64,000 bases of DNA, from positions 1 to 64,000 of the forward strand of contig SFOJ01000003.1 in the NCBI GenBank assembly GCA_004552445.1, read 5' to 3'. The notes under the pieces were generated by a model. It searched no databases. It worked only from the letters and a program-made list of their open reading frames with translations, and had not been told where the DNA came from. The position numbers and the translations under genes are program-made. Below are positions 62,000 through 64,000 of this stretch, one piece after another. The first letter of the stretch is position 1. Every line of letters begins with the position of its first letter. This stretch comes from Mollicutes bacterium. Lineage in GTDB: Bacteria; Bacillota_I; Bacilli_A; RF39; UBA660.

Positions 62000-63211
62000 C
62001 TACTTAATTAATTTATTCATCTTATCTACAACTTTTTTAGATGCATCACCTTTTTCATAACAATTTACTTTTCTTAAAAAACTGTTTACATCTTTTAAAT
62101 ACTTTTTATCATCAAAATTAATAATCTTATTATATAATTCATCATTATTTTTACATATTGGAAATGGATAATAATCTAATGTATGATAAAACCCTCTTTC
62201 AGTATCAATATACTTTTCAATATCAGTTGTATATAAGAATCCAGGTCTTTTTGTGATAACATAATCACATATCCAACTTGAGTAATCTGTTATACCAAAG
62301 TCAGTTACACATAATAATTCTTGCATATCAGGATAATTTGTTACATTAATAACAGTATTTTCAAACTTTTTAGGTATTTTAGTATTCTTAAGTCTAAAAT
62401 GATATCTTACAAGTATTACCCAATCTCCACTAAATCTTTTAACTAGTGCTTCATGTAATCTATTATAATCTAAATCATAACAACTAATACTATCACTATT
62501 TCTAAATGTAGGTGCATATAAACATATCTTAGTATCTTTTTTGATATTATACATCTTTCTTATTTTTTTATCATAATTTAAAAATTCATTATTTTTGTTA
62601 AATAAAATATCATTTCTAGGATGTCCTACTTTTAAAAATTCAGTTTTAGGCCAGTAACTTCCTCTAAAAACATTTTCTTCGAACTTACTATTAGTTATAA
62701 TGTAATCATCAGCATTCGCAGAAGAAATTGCTTTTTCTAACCAGTCTTTATCACTAACTGAGCTTGGATCTATTCTTTTGAATCCCATTGAACCATGCCA
62801 TGTTTGAATAACAATTTGACCTTCTCTTTTGAATAAATTCATATATGCAAAATTAGTAGAATTGTCAAATATAAATTTACTTCTTTCATATTCATAATAA
62901 AATTCGTTTGAGTCTCTACTTACTACTTTAATTCCATGTGGAAATTGTTTTATATCATTTTCTTTTTCACTACGAATAACCCATATAATTTTATAATTAA
63001 GTTTATTTTTTAATATATAATCACATATTGCTTTAGAATTACAAGTATAATCTCCTTGAAATGTAATAAACATAACTTGATTATTAACTAATTTGATATT
63101 ACTTTTTTTAGTAAGTCTTTTATAGTATATTGATCTTATTTTCTTATTTACTTTTTTAAAAAAAGTACCATCTTTAATAGATTTGATTACTTTTTTAAGC
63201 ATATTTCTCAC
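62000..63211 (-). CDS. CDP-glycerol glycerophosphotransferase family protein
   Basis: The 403-residue protein has VIQTWHGSMGFKRID (the WHGxxxKR motif), CLYAPTFRNSDSI, VILVRYHFRL and DFGITDYSSWICDYVITKRP. These are the Glyphos_transf family motifs. Length is between TagB and TagF. It would transfer a polyol phosphate from a CDP-precursor. The start overlaps the next upstream gene by 4 nt, so the pair forms tandem transferases, as in LTA/WTA-type clusters. Confidence 0.88.
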   Translation of the reverse strand: MRNMLKKVIKSIKDGTFFKKVNKKIRSIYYKRLTKKSNIKLVNNQVMFITFQGDYTCNSKAICDYILKNKLNYKIIWVIRSEKENDIKQFPHGIKVVSRDSNEFYYEYERSKFIFDNSTNFAYMNLFKREGQIVIQTWHGSMGFKRIDPSSVSDKDWLEKAISSANADDYIITNSKFEENVFRGSYWPKTEFLKVGHPRNDILFNKNNEFLNYDKKIRKMYNIKKDTKICLYAPTFRNSDSISCYDLDYNRLHEALVKRFSGDWVILVRYHFRLKNTKIPKKFENTVINVTNYPDMQELLCVTDFGITDYSSWICDYVITKRPGFLYTTDIEKYIDTERGFYHTLDYYPFPICKNNDELYNKIINFDDKKYLKDVNSFLRKVNCYEKGDASKKVVDKMNKLIK

Positions 63212-64000
63212 TCTCTTTCATACTTCTTAATAGCTTCATAAATTCTTTTACAATTATTGTAATCTAAATATTTAAAGAATTCATTAACTCTTTTATCATA
63301 CTTTTTATTTAATCTACAATTAGAATTTATTATATCTATAAGTAAGCTAACAACATCTTCTTCACACTTAGCTATATCACCAAATCCTATATTTTGATAA
63401 TCCATTTCACCATTACCATATGAAGGTGGTAAATCATCATTATGATAATAAATTATTGGCTTTTTCATATAAGCAAAATCATATTGAACTCCTGAATAAT
63501 CTGTTATCATAATATTAGATTCAACTAATATATCTTCATAATCTACTGTATTTGATGGTATTATTTCAACATAATCATTCTTATCATAATCTTTAATATT
63601 AGATATTAATGTTGGATGTATTAAAAATTTAATCTTATAATTGTTTTTACGAGCCATTTCTATAATATGTTTATTATTTATTAAACTGTTATATACTTTA
63701 AAATAATTAGTGTATTTAAAGTTATTATTATATGGTCTTACTTTACCACTTGATGTACTACTAGCGACATCTACTCTCCACGTTGGTATTATAAGAATTA
63801 CACCTTTTGGATTACTTTTAAGTCCATCATAACGAGCAAGGCCACTAAATATTAAATTTTCTTTATTATATCCATATTCTTTTTTAAGTAAGTTCTTTTG
63901 TTCATAAATAGATGATATAAAATATAATTTATTGTTATCAAATATTCTATTTTGTCTATGATACATATTTTGCATAGTAACACCATGTTGTATACAATGT
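63208..64000 (-). CDS. CDP-glycerol glycerophosphotransferase family protein, cut by the window edge
   Basis: The frame stays open to the right edge and codes for HCIQHGVTMQNMYHRQNR there. QHGVT is the family's catalytic-region motif, so the ATG at 63975 is not the real start and the N-terminal part lies beyond the window. Further motifs are VILIIPTWRVD, IKFLIHPTL, SNIMITDYSGVQYDFAYMKK and PIIYYHNDDL. It is a TagF/TarL-like polymerase or primase of the wall polymer. It is the first visible gene of the envelope operon. Confidence 0.85.
   Translation of the reverse strand, partial: HCIQHGVTMQNMYHRQNRIFDNNKLYFISSIYEQKNLLKKEYGYNKENLIFSGLARYDGLKSNPKGVILIIPTWRVDVASSTSSGKVRPYNNNFKYTNYFKVYNSLINNKHIIEMARKNNYKIKFLIHPTLISNIKDYDKNDYVEIIPSNTVDYEDILVESNIMITDYSGVQYDFAYMKKPIIYYHNDDLPPSYGNGEMDYQNIGFGDIAKCEEDVVSLLIDIINSNCRLNKKYDKRVNEFFKYLDYNNCKRIYEAIKKYERE

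Noticed and set aside
1..64000. Prophage, insertion sequence or integrative element
   Set aside because: No transposase, integrase or phage structural gene was recognised; the gene content is core and envelope functions.

Overview
The window is strongly A+T-rich and comes from a Gram-positive, low-GC bacterium of class Bacilli. The evidence is a type-B RNase P RNA beside gpsB, an ftsY-ylxM pair, rpsP-khpA, RNase J, GpsB, YvcK, a tRNA-Trp T-box on trpS, a teichoic-acid/dlt block and a CotE homologue. CotE and a GerA-type germinant receptor operon point to an endospore former, or to a lineage that recently was one. Proteins are compact and A+T-biased, as in uncultured gut Bacilli (RF39/Erysipelotrichales-like lineages), but the sequence alone does not fix the order. 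Nearly all genes lie on the minus strand. The plus-strand exceptions are RNase J, an M48 protease and the gerABC operon.

Layout. 1-6.6 kb: start of a D,D-carboxypeptidase, a YdjG/YdjI-like zinc-ribbon and SPFH set, a slipin, two pilin-like membrane proteins, ylxM and ftsY. 6.7-12.6 kb: RNase J, a metallophosphoesterase, a CPBP protease, a DUF1003 protein, a possible small RNA, a NUDIX hydrolase and tRNA-Ala. 12.7-19.7 kb: yvcK, a degenerate VanY-type protein, cysS, recA with its promoter and a LexA-like site, pgsA, a RodZ-like gene, rnpB and gpsB. 19.8-33.3 kb: fmt, priA, a metallo-beta-lactamase-fold protein, miaB, a thioredoxin-like protein, uvrB, an amidase, and trpS with its T-box. 33.3-38.5 kb: an SDR, an XRE regulator, a large J-domain protein, a GdpP-like DHH phosphodiesterase and cotE. 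38.5-43.4 kb: an ABC exporter behind a leader-peptide attenuator, an M48 protease and a phosphoesterase. 43.5-47 kb: gerA-gerC-gerB. 47-50.4 kb: khpA, rpsP, a broken repeat-containing surface protein and a HAD phosphatase. 50.4-64 kb: an FAD oxidoreductase, TagG/TagH, a PPTase, the dlt operon, a deacetylase, glycerophosphotransferase-family enzymes and an IspD-family/SDR pair for a CDP-activated precursor.

How the genes fit together. The last 13 kb reads as one cell-envelope polymer locus: CDP-precursor synthesis, polymerisation, export by TagGH, and D-alanylation. The D-alanylation step looks broken, because dltA and dltB both carry frame-disrupting lesions while dltC and dltD are open. A third gene, a fusion of a TasA-like N-terminus and BspA-type repeats, is split by one in-frame TAA.

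The strongest regulatory find is upstream of the ABC exporter at 38.5-40.3 kb. A near-consensus promoter drives a 30-codon ORF with a strong Shine-Dalgarno sequence, followed by an intrinsic terminator just before the exporter's ribosome site. A segment inside the short ORF is perfectly complementary over 10 nt to the terminator's 5' arm and loop. This is the layout expected of ribosome-mediated attenuation, as in the bmrB-bmrCD system of Bacillus subtilis.
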